Counted from the first letter of the stretch, positions 18,004-27,882 are shown. The stretch is DNA of 64,000 nucleotides from Nitrobacter sp039808345 (GCF_047824785.1 NZ_CP181167.1:248001-312000); one strand, 5' to 3'. Program-made: numbers and translations. The notes: generated by a model not told the origin, from the sequence alone.

Positions 18004-21000
18004 TTCGCCGCCTCCACCCGTTTCGCAGCGGCCTCACGCGCGGCACGCTTCTCGGCCAACGTGGTGTGATGGTCGTTGCGCCGCTCGCCCTTGAACACGT
18101 CGTACCAGGGCGCCGACGGCACGTCGTTGCCGCGATCCTTGTCCTTCAAGATCTTCGACAGGTCGTGCGCGAGCACGCCCGCCTTGATGAAGGGGCGGAT
18201 GTTCTGGCGGACGCCGTCGTCGAGGTCCGGGTCCCAGCCCAGCGGCTGCTGGGCGAGCGACTTCCAGCGGACGAAGATGTCGTAAGGCTTCTCGCCCTCC
18301 AGGATCTTCTCCAGCTTCTGCTGGAGCTCGCGGCCTTTCTCGTAGCGCAGCGTGTTGTTCTCGGCCCTGGCGCGGGCCAGCCAATCGCCGAGCAATGTGT
18401 AGGTCAGCTTGCGCAGGTTGGCCTGGTCGAAGCGGTGGTAGTGGACAAACACTGAGAAGCCGTCCTTCAACCCATCCGAGATATGCCAGAGGAAGGGACG
18501 CTGGCCGAACAGGGCGCAGTGCTGGCGGAAGGCGCGGTCACGGACCCAGGCCTCGAGCGAGCCATCGCGGGCCGCTTTCTTGTCAAACGCTTCATCTGCC
18601 TCGGCGACGAGGCGGCGCTCCAGGGCGTCGGACCAGTCGGTTCCGAATGCGGCCGCGAGGTAGGCTCGCAGGCGGTCGACGAGAGGCTTCTCACCGGCCA
18701 CGGGCGGAACACCAATCAATCCGTCGTTGTCGCCGTCAGGAAGTTCTTTCAATCTTGAAAGAAGCTTTTGCCCATCATCCGAAAGCCGGATGCTTGGATC
18801 ATATTCTGCCGGCCACCGATATCCTGCAATCCGAGCTAGGAACACATGCAACGCTGTCCCTTTTTCGGCACGGGCTGGGTGGCCATGAAACAACCACTGC
18901 CTTGGATCGTGGGAAAAGCGCGTCCTGATGCTAGGGGTGTTGGTCAATGCTGATGCAGAGTGGTAATCAAAAGCAACCTTCGTAAAAGTGCCAGCCGTAA
19001 CGGACATCTTTTTATCTAGAATGCGAATCTGCCCCTCAAGTTCTCCGGAGACGCAGAAATTCCAGATTGCATCCAAATCCGCTTCTTTTATTGGAAATAC
19101 TACAGCTATGTTGTCATCGAAAAGCTCACCAAAATACGGCGTAAACCGCAACTGCCCAGCTTTGCCGATAGCCACGCCAAGCTTTCCAAAAGCCCGTTGA
19201 CCATGGTGACGAAATCCCGGCTCCGTCGAAGGGTCGTGATTGGGGCGGTCCCACAAAACGATTTCTTCTCTGCCTGAGATAATTCGTCCGTCTTCAGGGC
19301 TGTTAAGCCAGTACTGATGGCCAGAGGCAACTTCATTTACCTCCCAAAACTTCCTGAGATAGCGATTGCCGTCCCCAGTTACGCTGCCCTTTCCGAAATC
19401 TGCATACTTTGAAAGCCTGCTCTTGGTCCTGTCATGCTCTACATAGGAGATTCGCATATCGGGGTTTTTGAGCATGTTTTCTTGGGTAACAAACTGTAGC
19501 GGACCAACAGCAAGCAGTTGCTTCTTGTTGTCTAGCGATCCTGCCTCACCAATTTCCTGACCATAGCTGAGTTGCCCAGAGGTTGGCTTTGTCTTCTCAA
19601 TAATCTGGAGGTCGACGTTGACCACCTCGCCCTTGATCTGTTCGAATGCACCCGGTCCAAGGCGTGGCAGAAGTCGAAGAGAAACTTCGGAAAGCAGTCG
19701 GCCCCGCAAGCCCTCGTAGTATTTTAGGAAGAGCCAGTATTGCTGGGTGACAATTGCTGATGCGCCACCTCGTTTGAGGAAATGAAGAGTGCGTTCCAAA
19801 AATACGGTCGCTAGATCATATTTTGAAAGAGGATAGCGCTGCTCGCAGTACCGCTTCAGTTCGGGACCGTGATCGCCGCCCTTGAGGTAGGGGACATTAG
19901 TGATGACAAGATCGAATTTCTGATGAAGTAGGAAAGCAGCATCGGCCATTCCACGAGCCGAGATTAGCCCCTCTCTTTCATTCGGATCAGCAAGACGTGC
20001 TCGCTGCAGTAGTGGCTCAAGAAGACGCTCGATCTCTCGTAGTTTTTCAGATTCAAACAGGTCTCCGCCAGTAGGCTCTAGTAGGCTGCCGAGCACCGGC
20101 GCCATGCTGAACAGATCATGGAGCGCAAAAAGTGCGTATTCTAATTCAGTAGATCCGCTTGCTAGAGCGGCAAATTCCCGTCGAGACAGCGGAGGGGGTG
20201 CGCCAACCCACGCAATGTGTGGCCGCGGCAGCAACTGCCAGCCACCTACCTTCCAAGCTGTTAATGCCACTGCAAACGCCGCGATCTGCACGCATCGTCC
20301 GTCGATCTCGAGCCCATGAAGGTTGTCCCGCAGCACCGCCACGACCGCATCGGGCGGCGACAGATGTTCTTCGGCCTGCCGTAGCGCCGCTAGGATCGCC
20401 AGTGCCTCGGTAAGGAAGTGCCCGGACCCACAGCACGGGTCGAGCATTGTGATCGCCTTGGCTTCCTTGGGCCAGCCGGGGAAGGTGCCCGCTGCGGGTC
20501 GCCAAGGGCTGTCCTTGTCCTCACGCACAAAGCGCAGCATGTCGAAATCGTAGTCGGGAAGAGAACACGCCGCGCGCAAAGTGTCCTCGTCTGCGGCGGT
20601 TTGCGCAAGAGCCGTATCGGCGGCGAGTACCTTGCCCGCCCACCACGCCCCCAGCGTGTTGTGCAGCAGGAAACGCACCATGTAGGGCTCGGTGAACAGC
20701 TGCGTGACCGCAGGCAGCTCGTCGGCCCCGATCTTCACGCCCGATTTGTTGACAGCATCCTTCTCGGCCGCGCGCCAGAATTGATAGGTCCAGCCAAGAC
20801 TGTCCTCGGCCTGGAAAACCTCTACATCGAGCCCTGTGACCAGGCGGTGCAATTTCTGCGTATGGACCGGGTCGAGCTCGATCGCGAGGACCGGATCGTC
20901 GATGCGGAAGACCGCCGGCAGCATCGAGGCCGCATAGCGCTCGGCGATCACCCAAGGGTCCGTGAGACCCTCTGCCTCGGCGAGCTCCCGGCAGTCCTCC

Positions 21001-21347
21001 AGCGAAACCGGCACGTCATACTCCGGATTCCGTAGCAGCCCGCGCTCGGCCAGAAACCGGGCGAAGAGCATACGGTGCCAGTGCGCGTAGGCGGCCGCTT
21101 CGACCAGCCGCTTCGTATCCTGCGTCTCGTCCGACTTATTGAATGCGTCGCCCAGCGCACGGGCATGGGCGCGCAGGCGGCGGCGCAGTTCCTTCTCGGC
21201 ATCGTTCAGGTAGGCGGGCGCCTTGCCGGCCGCCACGCCGAGGCGCTGGATTGCATCGCCCGCGCCTTCCTCGGCGATGATGCGTGCGTCCTTGACCGTC
21301 TTTTCGAGTGTCCGGCGCAGAGCGGTGGGGAGGTAGCGGTTCGTCAT
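18000..21347 (-). CDS. pglX: BREX adenine-specific DNA methyltransferase PglX
   Basis: An 1115-residue methyltransferase that marks host DNA at the BREX site (known role: N6-adenine methylation in type 1 systems). The SAM motif LDPCCGSGH is at residues 302-310. The catalytic motif reads ITNVPYL at 483-489, where the usual core is NPPY. A target-recognition region follows (about 560-830), with lower GC than the rest, as expected for a variable recognition domain. It overlaps pglZ downstream and starts three bases after brxC ends. Confidence 0.92.
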   Translation of the reverse strand: MTNRYLPTALRRTLEKTVKDARIIAEEGAGDAIQRLGVAAGKAPAYLNDAEKELRRRLRAHARALGDAFNKSDETQDTKRLVEAAAYAHWHRMLFARFLAERGLLRNPEYDVPVSLEDCRELAEAEGLTDPWVIAERYAASMLPAVFRIDDPVLAIELDPVHTQKLHRLVTGLDVEVFQAEDSLGWTYQFWRAAEKDAVNKSGVKIGADELPAVTQLFTEPYMVRFLLHNTLGAWWAGKVLAADTALAQTAADEDTLRAACSLPDYDFDMLRFVREDKDSPWRPAAGTFPGWPKEAKAITMLDPCCGSGHFLTEALAILAALRQAEEHLSPPDAVVAVLRDNLHGLEIDGRCVQIAAFAVALTAWKVGGWQLLPRPHIAWVGAPPPLSRREFAALASGSTELEYALFALHDLFSMAPVLGSLLEPTGGDLFESEKLREIERLLEPLLQRARLADPNEREGLISARGMADAAFLLHQKFDLVITNVPYLKGGDHGPELKRYCEQRYPLSKYDLATVFLERTLHFLKRGGASAIVTQQYWLFLKYYEGLRGRLLSEVSLRLLPRLGPGAFEQIKGEVVNVDLQIIEKTKPTSGQLSYGQEIGEAGSLDNKKQLLAVGPLQFVTQENMLKNPDMRISYVEHDRTKSRLSKYADFGKGSVTGDGNRYLRKFWEVNEVASGHQYWLNSPEDGRIISGREEIVLWDRPNHDPSTEPGFRHHGQRAFGKLGVAIGKAGQLRFTPYFGELFDDNIAVVFPIKEADLDAIWNFCVSGELEGQIRILDKKMSVTAGTFTKVAFDYHSASALTNTPSIRTRFSHDPRQWLFHGHPARAEKGTALHVFLARIAGYRWPAEYDPSIRLSDDGQKLLSRLKELPDGDNDGLIGVPPVAGEKPLVDRLRAYLAAAFGTDWSDALERRLVAEADEAFDKKAARDGSLEAWVRDRAFRQHCALFGQRPFLWHISDGLKDGFSVFVHYHRFDQANLRKLTYTLLGDWLARARAENNTLRYEKGRELQQKLEKILEGEKPYDIFVRWKSLAQQPLGWDPDLDDGVRQNIRPFIKAGVLAHDLSKILKDKDRGNDVPSAPWYDVFKGERRNDHHTTLAEKRAAREAAAKRVEAAK

Positions 21348-21350
21348 GCG

Positions 21351-24300
21351 TCACACCTTCGGGATCACGGGACCGTCGCCCAGCGACTTGGCGATCCGCT
21401 CGCGGACCTTGGCGAGCCAGTCGTCCAGCTCCGCCTCGTTTTTCAGCAGCGCGCCCGGCAGGTTCACGGCGCGCGCCTTGGGCTCCAGCAACGCGGCGGC
21501 GGCGGCCAGGGCATCCTCTATGCGCGCCGGCAGCGCCTTTACCATGTTCTCCCACTCCGAGAGGCCACGTCGCGACAGCGCCTCGGCGATTGCCTGCGGC
21601 GTGTCAACCGCGGGCTTGTCCACTATCAGCAGCCCGCATTCCTGACGGATGCTGTGCTTCTGTTCCGGGGAGAGCTTCGCCCAGGTCGGATCGTCGGCGA
21701 GCCGCTGCTCGCCCTTTTGCCACGCCGCCTCCCAGGCCACATGAGCGGCGTTCAGCTTCGCCCGCAACGTGTCCGCCGCCGCAGAGATCAAGGGCGGCAC
21801 CGGATCGGGGTCGGCGAGCAACGGCCGTCCGTCCCGCAGATCGTCGAGATCGCCCTGTTGTTCCGTGGCGCCCAAGGCGACCAGACGTTCCGCCAACCGC
21901 CAGTTGGGCAGTCGGTCGCCGATCTTCTGCGCGGCCGCCTTCCATGCCTTCAGCTTGTCGCGCAATGTCGCCGCGTCAGCCGCCAGCGCGGCAAGCAGGT
22001 CGTTGCCCGAAAGGCTCTTGTAGGAGGCGATGTTGGGGACCGTTTCCGGCTCCGGCGCGGGCGGCTCGCCACCGGACTGCCGGGCTGCCGTTTCGAGGCG
22101 TTCGAGAAGCGCCGTCAAAACCAGATGTTCCTGGTTGTTCTCGAAGGCGATGCTCGCGTCGGTCAGCAGGCCGCGCACCGGCATGCGTTGTGCGATAGTG
22201 ATGATCGTCGTCTCGCCGCGGAAGGTGCAGGTGCCGAGCTTCTGACGTGGCAGATCGGGAAGCGAAGCGGGCTTCCCATCATCGCCCGTGACGCGGACCA
22301 ACCCGGCATTGGCGAGCACGATGAGCGCTCCATCGACGGTATCTTGCGACCAGCCAAAGGGCGGACTGGTGAACTTGGAGCGCAGGTCCGAACCTTTCCG
22401 GCCCGGGCCGAGCTCGGCGAGCAGCGCCTTGCACACGGCATGGTTCTCCAGAGCCCCGGCATGGTCCACCGCCTTCATGGCGTCCGGGTCCTTGCGCATC
22501 GCCCGGTCGCGCACTTTGTCCCAACCTGGGTGGTCGCCATCGGCGAACTGCGGGTAAAGGCGAGCAAGTGCGTTCGTCGCCCCTTCCTTCACCGCCTCGC
22601 CTGGCGCACCGGCAATCAGTTTGCCGCCAGCCTGGTAGACACGGGCCTGCGCAACGGCCTCTCGGACGATCTCCTTGGCCACGGCCTGCGCCTTGTTGGC
22701 GCGGGATTGCATAGCGGACTGGGCCTCGCGCCCGGCGTCGGTCTGCGGCACCCCACGAACCTGCAGGACGTGCTCGGCGGCGCGCCAGGTTGTGAGCGCG
22801 GTCGTCAGTTCGTTGTCGCGGGTCGCATGGCGCGGGATAAGCAGATGTACAGAGGGGTCCGATGTCGATGCCGCCGCAATGTCCTTCTCCACTGCCGCCA
22901 GGTCTTCGTTCCACCCGCTTCTCAGTCGCAATGGGATGCCATCCGCCGGAGCCTTGTCATCGGGACGCAGGCGGTGGATGCGTCGTTGCTGACGGCTGGA
23001 GCCGTGCGTCACGCTTGCGGCGCCCGCCAAGGCGGTCTCGATCGCCTCGTCGAGCAGCTCACGTCTTGACCGGGTGAGTCCCGACTGATCGGCCAGGATG
23101 GCCTTCTCTTCGCTGCGATACGCGGATTCCCATTCCGCACTCTCCTTCGTCTGCAAGCGCCATTCCCCGCCGACCTCGATCACCGCTCCGTCGGCCTGGA
23201 GCTCCTGCAACAAATCGGGCACCTTGCGGCGCAGCTCATCCTCGCCTGCAAGATCGACGATCAGGAGGTCGGCAATGGTCTCTGCCTTTGCACGGACGCC
23301 GTGATGGTCTGCCTCCGGGGCAATGCGCCCCAGCATGTAGACCAGCATAAGGATGCGCGCCTTCAGCAGATCCTTTTCTGGCCCGCCGCGAAGCGCTTCG
23401 ATACGATTACGTGTCTCTCCCGGCAGAAGGCCCGCGTTGTACGCCTCGGTGGAGAACCGCCCATAAAGGAAGTCGACGGGCACTGCGTGACCCAGCGGCT
23501 TGTCAGCATAGGTGCGCGCAGCATCCAGCGTGGTGCGCAGTTGTCCACGCAGAGTGCCGCCAAGTCCTGTGCGATCGAGCTCGCGCAGGATGCGCTCCCA
23601 GACACGGCGACGAGAGGGAAGCAGCGGCCAGTCGAGCACAGCTTCGTCGTCGTCCTGCACCGTATGCGCCAGACGGCTGCCATGCAGGTGTCGACTGATC
23701 TCCCCCGCGTTCGTGCTCAACATGCCGCGAATAGGCTTTTCGGCGCCCGTCTTCTTTCGCAGGACGGTCTTGCGGATAACGGCATCGACATCTGCTTCTC
23801 CGAGTGCGATCTGCACGGGGAACCGATCGAGAAGCTTTTGCAGATCCTGCACGTCGCTTAGCGCCTGTTGACCGGTCGCGACCAACAGCACGCGACCGTC
23901 GAACCGTCCCGCAAGCCGTTCGGCGATCGTCTGTATCTTCAGCGTCAGCCCGGGGTCTTGCCGGATGAACTGCTGCACTTCGTCGAGCACGATCAGGGTC
24001 AATGGCAACTCGGTTCGACCCAGCATTAGCGCTCGACGAACCATCGTTTCGAGGAGATCGACGGTCACAGCTGGCGGTTCGGGGAACTGTGAACGGAGCA
24101 GCCCGCTGAGGTCCTTGGGCGAGCCCGCCAGGTCTGGCTTGGCTTTCAGCACTGCGGCGCCGAAGCGAGGCGACAGAATGAAGTTGCGGATGTCGGTGTC
24201 GAAGGTGCTGCCCAGCGCCTCGCGTACGCTGTCCAATATGCCGAGATCGGCCAGCCAGAACGCGACCTGAGCCGCGCGGAGATCGCTTGGCAATCCGACT

Positions 24301-24773
24301 GCCCGCAGCACAATCCCAAGGGTGGCTTCGGCCGGATCGGAGGGGCCTGTCCCAAGGGTATCTCCGGCCGCCACAACGCCGCCCGCTCTTTTCGCCGCGA
24401 TACGCAACTCCTTTAGCGGCGCGGCCACTTCCGGCGGCAAGTGATGGATCAGCCCTTCCGCCGTCGCGCCGTCGGAAAACTCAAGATTGGACCACAAGGC
24501 GGCGAGCATGCTCGCAAGGTGAGACTTGCCGGAACCGTAGAAGCCGGAAATCCAGACGGCTGGAGCGCTGCCGCCTCGACCAACGGAGCCAAGAAATGCC
24601 TCAAGAATGCGCGCAAGCCCGTTAGCGTAAGCGCCATCACAAACGAAGGTGGAGAGCTCTCCCCGCAGCGTTTCAAGAGCTTCCGAAGTGGGTGGAAATG
24701 AGATCTTGGCAACGCCTTGATTGGCCAGTCTGTACTCTGCCGGATCCGTGTGGAAAGTTTCGCGGTTAAGCAT
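21351..24773 (-). CDS. brxC: BREX P-loop protein BrxC
   Basis: This 1140-residue ATPase has Walker A GFYGSGKS at residues 77-84 and a Walker B-like LTLIVLDEVQQFIRQD near 250. BrxC/PglY proteins of about 1100-1250 residues are the conserved large P-loop component of BREX. ATG at 24773 is preferred because AAGGG lies at the right distance; GTG at 24788, overlapping the brxB stop codon, is possible. No break is seen. Confidence 0.92.
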   Translation of the reverse strand: MLNRETFHTDPAEYRLANQGVAKISFPPTSEALETLRGELSTFVCDGAYANGLARILEAFLGSVGRGGSAPAVWISGFYGSGKSHLASMLAALWSNLEFSDGATAEGLIHHLPPEVAAPLKELRIAAKRAGGVVAAGDTLGTGPSDPAEATLGIVLRAVGLPSDLRAAQVAFWLADLGILDSVREALGSTFDTDIRNFILSPRFGAAVLKAKPDLAGSPKDLSGLLRSQFPEPPAVTVDLLETMVRRALMLGRTELPLTLIVLDEVQQFIRQDPGLTLKIQTIAERLAGRFDGRVLLVATGQQALSDVQDLQKLLDRFPVQIALGEADVDAVIRKTVLRKKTGAEKPIRGMLSTNAGEISRHLHGSRLAHTVQDDDEAVLDWPLLPSRRRVWERILRELDRTGLGGTLRGQLRTTLDAARTYADKPLGHAVPVDFLYGRFSTEAYNAGLLPGETRNRIEALRGGPEKDLLKARILMLVYMLGRIAPEADHHGVRAKAETIADLLIVDLAGEDELRRKVPDLLQELQADGAVIEVGGEWRLQTKESAEWESAYRSEEKAILADQSGLTRSRRELLDEAIETALAGAASVTHGSSRQQRRIHRLRPDDKAPADGIPLRLRSGWNEDLAAVEKDIAAASTSDPSVHLLIPRHATRDNELTTALTTWRAAEHVLQVRGVPQTDAGREAQSAMQSRANKAQAVAKEIVREAVAQARVYQAGGKLIAGAPGEAVKEGATNALARLYPQFADGDHPGWDKVRDRAMRKDPDAMKAVDHAGALENHAVCKALLAELGPGRKGSDLRSKFTSPPFGWSQDTVDGALIVLANAGLVRVTGDDGKPASLPDLPRQKLGTCTFRGETTIITIAQRMPVRGLLTDASIAFENNQEHLVLTALLERLETAARQSGGEPPAPEPETVPNIASYKSLSGNDLLAALAADAATLRDKLKAWKAAAQKIGDRLPNWRLAERLVALGATEQQGDLDDLRDGRPLLADPDPVPPLISAAADTLRAKLNAAHVAWEAAWQKGEQRLADDPTWAKLSPEQKHSIRQECGLLIVDKPAVDTPQAIAEALSRRGLSEWENMVKALPARIEDALAAAAALLEPKARAVNLPGALLKNEAELDDWLAKVRERIAKSLGDGPVIPKV

Positions 24774-24784
24774 GGTGCCGCCCT

Positions 24785-25330
24785 TCACAATGCGTTGTCA
24801 GTAGGAATTGGGATGGCGTGGTAGTTCCAGCCGTCCCGTGCGTCGAGCAGACGGTACACGCCAGCGGAATGCTTTCCGGGAAATCCGACGAGGAGTCGCC
24901 CAGGGATGGTCTCCGCGACGCGACTGATCAAGGTCGAGACCCGCGCGACACCGAACAGCGCACCACAGCCGTCCACTGCCAGGATGTCGTTCGCGGTGCA
25001 GGAGCGCAGGGCATCCTTGATCTCGTTGACGAGACTGTCTTCAATTTCGGGCAAGAGCCCTCGCAGTTCAGCCGGTTGCTCTACCAACGCATCGAAAAAC
25101 TCGTGCTGCCCGATCCAGGAGCCGAACCACTTGGAAAGGGAGACTTGTCGCCAACCGTGCCCGGCCTTGAGCGTCGCATGCTCGAACTCCGCAAGACGCC
25201 CTGTGAAACGCCGTTGGAGCGACTTGTCGTACCAGACGATCCAGACACGGCCCGCCGGAGGCGTATCTTCTGCCCAGGGAAGACGGACTTGCTTGCTGTA
25301 TGCGTTGAGGATGTCGTCAAACGTGTTCAA
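24785..25330 (-). CDS. brxB: BREX protein BrxB (DUF1788)
   Basis: The 181-residue protein fits the BrxB/DUF1788 family: an N-terminal helix (FDDILNAYSKQVRLPW), RVWIVWYDKSLQRRF, and the C-terminal GRLLVGFPGKHSAGVYRLLDARDGWNYHAIPI. BrxB is required for BREX methylation and defence in type 1 systems, with no known enzyme activity. It overlaps the end of brxA by 14 bases, so the two are read from one message. Confidence 0.88.
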   Translation of the reverse strand: MNTFDDILNAYSKQVRLPWAEDTPPAGRVWIVWYDKSLQRRFTGRLAEFEHATLKAGHGWRQVSLSKWFGSWIGQHEFFDALVEQPAELRGLLPEIEDSLVNEIKDALRSCTANDILAVDGCGALFGVARVSTLISRVAETIPGRLLVGFPGKHSAGVYRLLDARDGWNYHAIPIPTDNAL

Positions 25331-26159
25331 GTTCGGGCACCCCCAGAGCGGCCGCCATAGGCTGACGGACGGATATTTCGGTCACATCGCCCGCTGACCG
25401 GACGCGAGCTAGCCCGATAGCTTCAGCACGCCGCAATGCGTCGAGAGCTTGTTCGGGCGCGAGGTCCAGCACCTTCATCCAGCCGGAGCTAAGGATGGAA
25501 GGTCCACCAAACCCGGAGGCCGTTGCAATGAGCGCCGCGAGGGCGACGGTCGGCGGAGTCGGCATCACTCGCTGCCTGAGTTTCTTGACCGACCCCTTCA
25601 GATGCCCGCTCTGGGTCCATGACGACGCGCAGTTCTGAGCGAGTGACCTCAGCATCTTTTCGCTGAAGCGTTCGGGAAAGGCTGCAACGAATGCTTCTCC
25701 AAACAATGGCCATTGCAGGGTTTGCCCCACAGAACCCGCGATAACGACAGGGGCTGTCTCCCGCAGCAACGGGTCGCGCGCCAGAGCCACGAGTAGTGCC
25801 TGCAAGCGGCGGCCCTGAATGTCGCTTTTCCAGATTTTCATGAGCGTCTTGGTCAGAGGCGGCTGATCGCCGAGCCCATAGAGCGACGCCATGTGCCTGT
25901 ACGTCAGTCGCCGGGTGTTGCTAGTAGCCTTGCCGATTGCGTTCTCTTCTATGGCAGCTGACCGGAATTCTTCCGGTGTCGACACGCCGGCTCCCATCAG
26001 GGCTTCAAGCTCAGCGAACATCATGGTCTTGGACTGATGAGCTCCTCCCCCGGACAGCTTTATGCCGAAGGAGGAAAGCTTGGAGTCTTCAGCCCGCGCG
26101 CCGAACCAAAGCGTTGCCGTCTGACCAGCGTGGGTGGGCGATCCGCTGCTGCTCGCCAT
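25317..26159 (-). CDS. brxA: BrxA-like BREX protein
   Basis: A 280-residue protein in the fixed brxA position, upstream of brxB. It is helical (LSGGGAHQSKTMMFAELEAL, LTYRHMASLYGLG, LLVALARDPLLRETAPVV) and ends in a winged-helix-like tail (ALDALRRAEAIGLARVRSAGDVTEI), consistent with the small DNA-binding BrxA/DUF1819 family. The name rests partly on gene order, as individual motifs are weak. ATG at 26159 lies one base after the stop codon of the regulator gene. Confidence 0.75.
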   Translation of the reverse strand: MASSSGSPTHAGQTATLWFGARAEDSKLSSFGIKLSGGGAHQSKTMMFAELEALMGAGVSTPEEFRSAAIEENAIGKATSNTRRLTYRHMASLYGLGDQPPLTKTLMKIWKSDIQGRRLQALLVALARDPLLRETAPVVIAGSVGQTLQWPLFGEAFVAAFPERFSEKMLRSLAQNCASSWTQSGHLKGSVKKLRQRVMPTPPTVALAALIATASGFGGPSILSSGWMKVLDLAPEQALDALRRAEAIGLARVRSAGDVTEISVRQPMAAALGVPELEHV

Positions 26160-26160
26160 A

Positions 26161-26367
26161 TCAGTCCTTGTTCGAAGCGCGAGCATGCAGAATGTCCTCT
26201 CCCTTATGGTCGGCCGATTGGGCTCGCTCGATAAATTGCCTGACCGCCTGGCGGATTAGCCACGAAAGTGACACGTCTCTTGCGACCGCGAGGTCAGCCA
26301 AGGCGTCATAGTCCTGCTCTTCGAGACTGACCGTCAGCCGTGTGGACTTGCGTGGGCGATCGGACAT
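26161..26367 (-). CDS. ribbon-helix-helix DNA-binding protein, likely BREX operon regulator
   Basis: A 68-residue CopG/Arc-type protein: the strand is STRLTVSLEEQDYDAL and the two helices are LADLAVARDVSLSWLIRQAVRQFIE (written with its usual start at residue 9). Such proteins bind DNA as dimers, usually at palindromes, and often repress their own operon. It is the first gene of the BREX operon, with GGAGGATGCG just before its ATG and one base between it and brxA. Autoregulation through the repeats upstream is inferred. Confidence 0.8.
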   Translation of the reverse strand: MSDRPRKSTRLTVSLEEQDYDALADLAVARDVSLSWLIRQAVRQFIERAQSADHKGEDILHARASNKD

Positions 26368-26394
26368 CGCATCCTCCAGCCATGAATTTTCCTG

Positions 26395-26446
26395 AGACTA
26401 TTCGTTGCGTCATCACTTCGCAACAAAATGATGCATTTTTCATCAC
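26395..26446 (-). promoter_or_regulatory. candidate BREX promoter with operator repeats
   Basis: On the - strand, TTGCGA (26418-26423) and TAGTCT (26395-26400) are spaced by 17 bases, giving a weak sigma-70 promoter 28 bases before the regulator start codon. The same region holds an inverted repeat GTTGCG-N9-CGCAAC (26404-26424) and two direct copies of TCATCAC, 30 bases apart (26410-26416 and 26440-26446); TGATG pairs with the second copy. These are candidate operators for the RHH protein. Confidence 0.45.
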
Positions 26447-26542
26447 GGATTCGGGTATCTTAACGCCCCGCCGACGGTGATCGCATATGAGGGCGCGGCG
26501 GCTAGCCTCACATGCCGAACAACCGCCATCCTGGAGCTATAG

Positions 26543-26758
26543 TCACGCGCCCGCTTGCTGAGCCTGGCCAGGGTCGGAGGTGCTGGAGCGGACAATCGAC
26601 TGCTCGTATTCCTCGACATCGGACAGGCGATAGACCACCCGGCCGCCTACTTTGAGGAACTTCGGCCCTTCACCAGTCCAACGCCACCGCTCAAGTGTGC
26701 GATGGCTGATCCCCCAGCGCACCGCCAGTTCAAGTTGGTTCATGCATGTTGCCTTCAT
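26543..26758 (-). CDS. AlpA/MerR-type helix-turn-helix protein
   Basis: A 71-residue protein with an excisionase-like winged helix: QLELAVRWGISHRTLERWRW, then TGEGPKFLKVGGRVVYRLSD, the common pattern of small DNA-binding proteins of integrative elements and plasmids. It may act as a recombination directionality factor or a local repressor. ATG at 26758 has AGGACAC upstream on the - strand; a longer frame lacks this. A decayed relative appears near 39.6 kb. Confidence 0.75.
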   Translation of the reverse strand: MKATCMNQLELAVRWGISHRTLERWRWTGEGPKFLKVGGRVVYRLSDVEEYEQSIVRSSTSDPGQAQQAGA

Positions 26759-27474
26759 TTTCGTGTCCTTTCGTCCTGGCAAGTTGGAATGCGACACGAC
26801 GAAGGCGTGGCCGGAAAACACTATCAAGGTAATACTGGCGGGAGCCACAAAACCGGGGGCTTGCCGCGTCTCGTCTTGAAAAGAGAAGTTCCTCGAAAGC
26901 GAAGATTCACCTACGAATACGAAGGCGTGCTAGCGCGATGTGGGGCATACTTCGAGCGAGTTTGTCGAAGAGTCCTTTCCCTCCGCCACTATAAAATTGC
27001 AAACTCCCTGCATCCCAGTTTGACCGCCGAAATTCCTTTTGATTTCAAAGGGCATTAGCAATTTCGACCAAACGTCGGAGACTGCCGATGTGCCGATTTT
27101 CAGTCTCTGAACGGCTTGGGTCTCAAATCGAGTAAACCTCGGTCGGTTTGGTTTGGTTGAAATAGATGTCGCCGCTTCAATGATTTGCAGTTTTCTGACT
27201 ACGCCCGAGTTTTGAGGGGTTTCGCCGCCAGCCAGCCTGAACAAGAGACACCCGAGGTAGGCGTTCTTGAGCGCTGCAAAGCATAGTCCTGAGCAGCGCG
27301 ACGTTGGACGGTTCAATCCCGGGCGCGCTAGACGAGGTTCCGCCGCGGTGACGATCCCGTGAGTGATCCAGTAAGACGCGGTCCGGTGCCAACGAACCGT
27401 CGACGGCTCTGGAAAGGAAGTAATAGAAAGCTAAAGCACGCACAGCTGGCGTCTTCTACGGGACTGTACCGGTA
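26759..27474. other. 716-base stretch without a recognisable gene
   Basis: Several short frames occur on the - strand, the longest at 26930-27316, but none has a family signature or a good ribosome site. Composition is mixed, with AT-rich patches near 26960-27160. It is best read as decayed island DNA. Confidence 0.5.
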
Positions 27475-27765
27475 GCGCGTGACGATCTCGAGTGGCAGGC
27501 ACCACGCAACCAGTTTCGGAAGCGACACCCAATCATCGAGGCGGCTCTGAACCATGCCGAGGAAATGCACGCAGTCCGCCTCATCATACTCGATGGGAAA
27601 CGGCTCAAAGGTGAAATGGTCGAAGGTAGTCGCCGATGATTCTCTTCCCGGCCTGTGACAACAGCGCCTTGTCCTTGTAGTGGCGGATCAACTGCGCTGC
27701 GATCAGCAGCTCCTGCATGATAGCGAGCGGCATGAAGTCGAGCTCGTTTAGCACCTTATTGAGCC
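27475..27765 (-). pseudogene. remnant resembling the C-terminal part of plasmid pRiA4b ORF-3-like proteins
   Basis: On the - strand, NELDFMPLAIMQELLIAAQL followed by RHYKDKALLSQAGKRIIGDY resembles the C-terminal helical region of large pRiA4b ORF-3-type proteins. The frame then breaks near 27620, where a stop follows RPFHL, and resumes as HFTFEPFPIEYDEADCVHFL. No start codon or N-terminal domain is present. The identification rests on remembered family style and should be held loosely; that the stretch is a frameshifted remnant is clearer. Confidence 0.4.
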
Positions 27766-27882
27766 GGTGAGCTCATCGGCTTCATGCTCGGGCCAGCCGA
27801 AATCCTCTGCCGCCTAGGTTACGAATCCGAGGAAGAATGCCCGACTTGGTGAGGGGTATCCCGTCATTGTCTCGGATGTGCG

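Noticed and set aside
21075..23069. A 664-codon + strand frame opposite pglX and brxC
   Set aside because: It spans the junction of two well-supported - strand genes and has no recognisable motif.
27320..27350. A T-arm-like GGTTCAATCCC suggesting a tRNA
   Set aside because: The flanking bases do not pair as a T stem and no anticodon arm or acceptor stem can be drawn.
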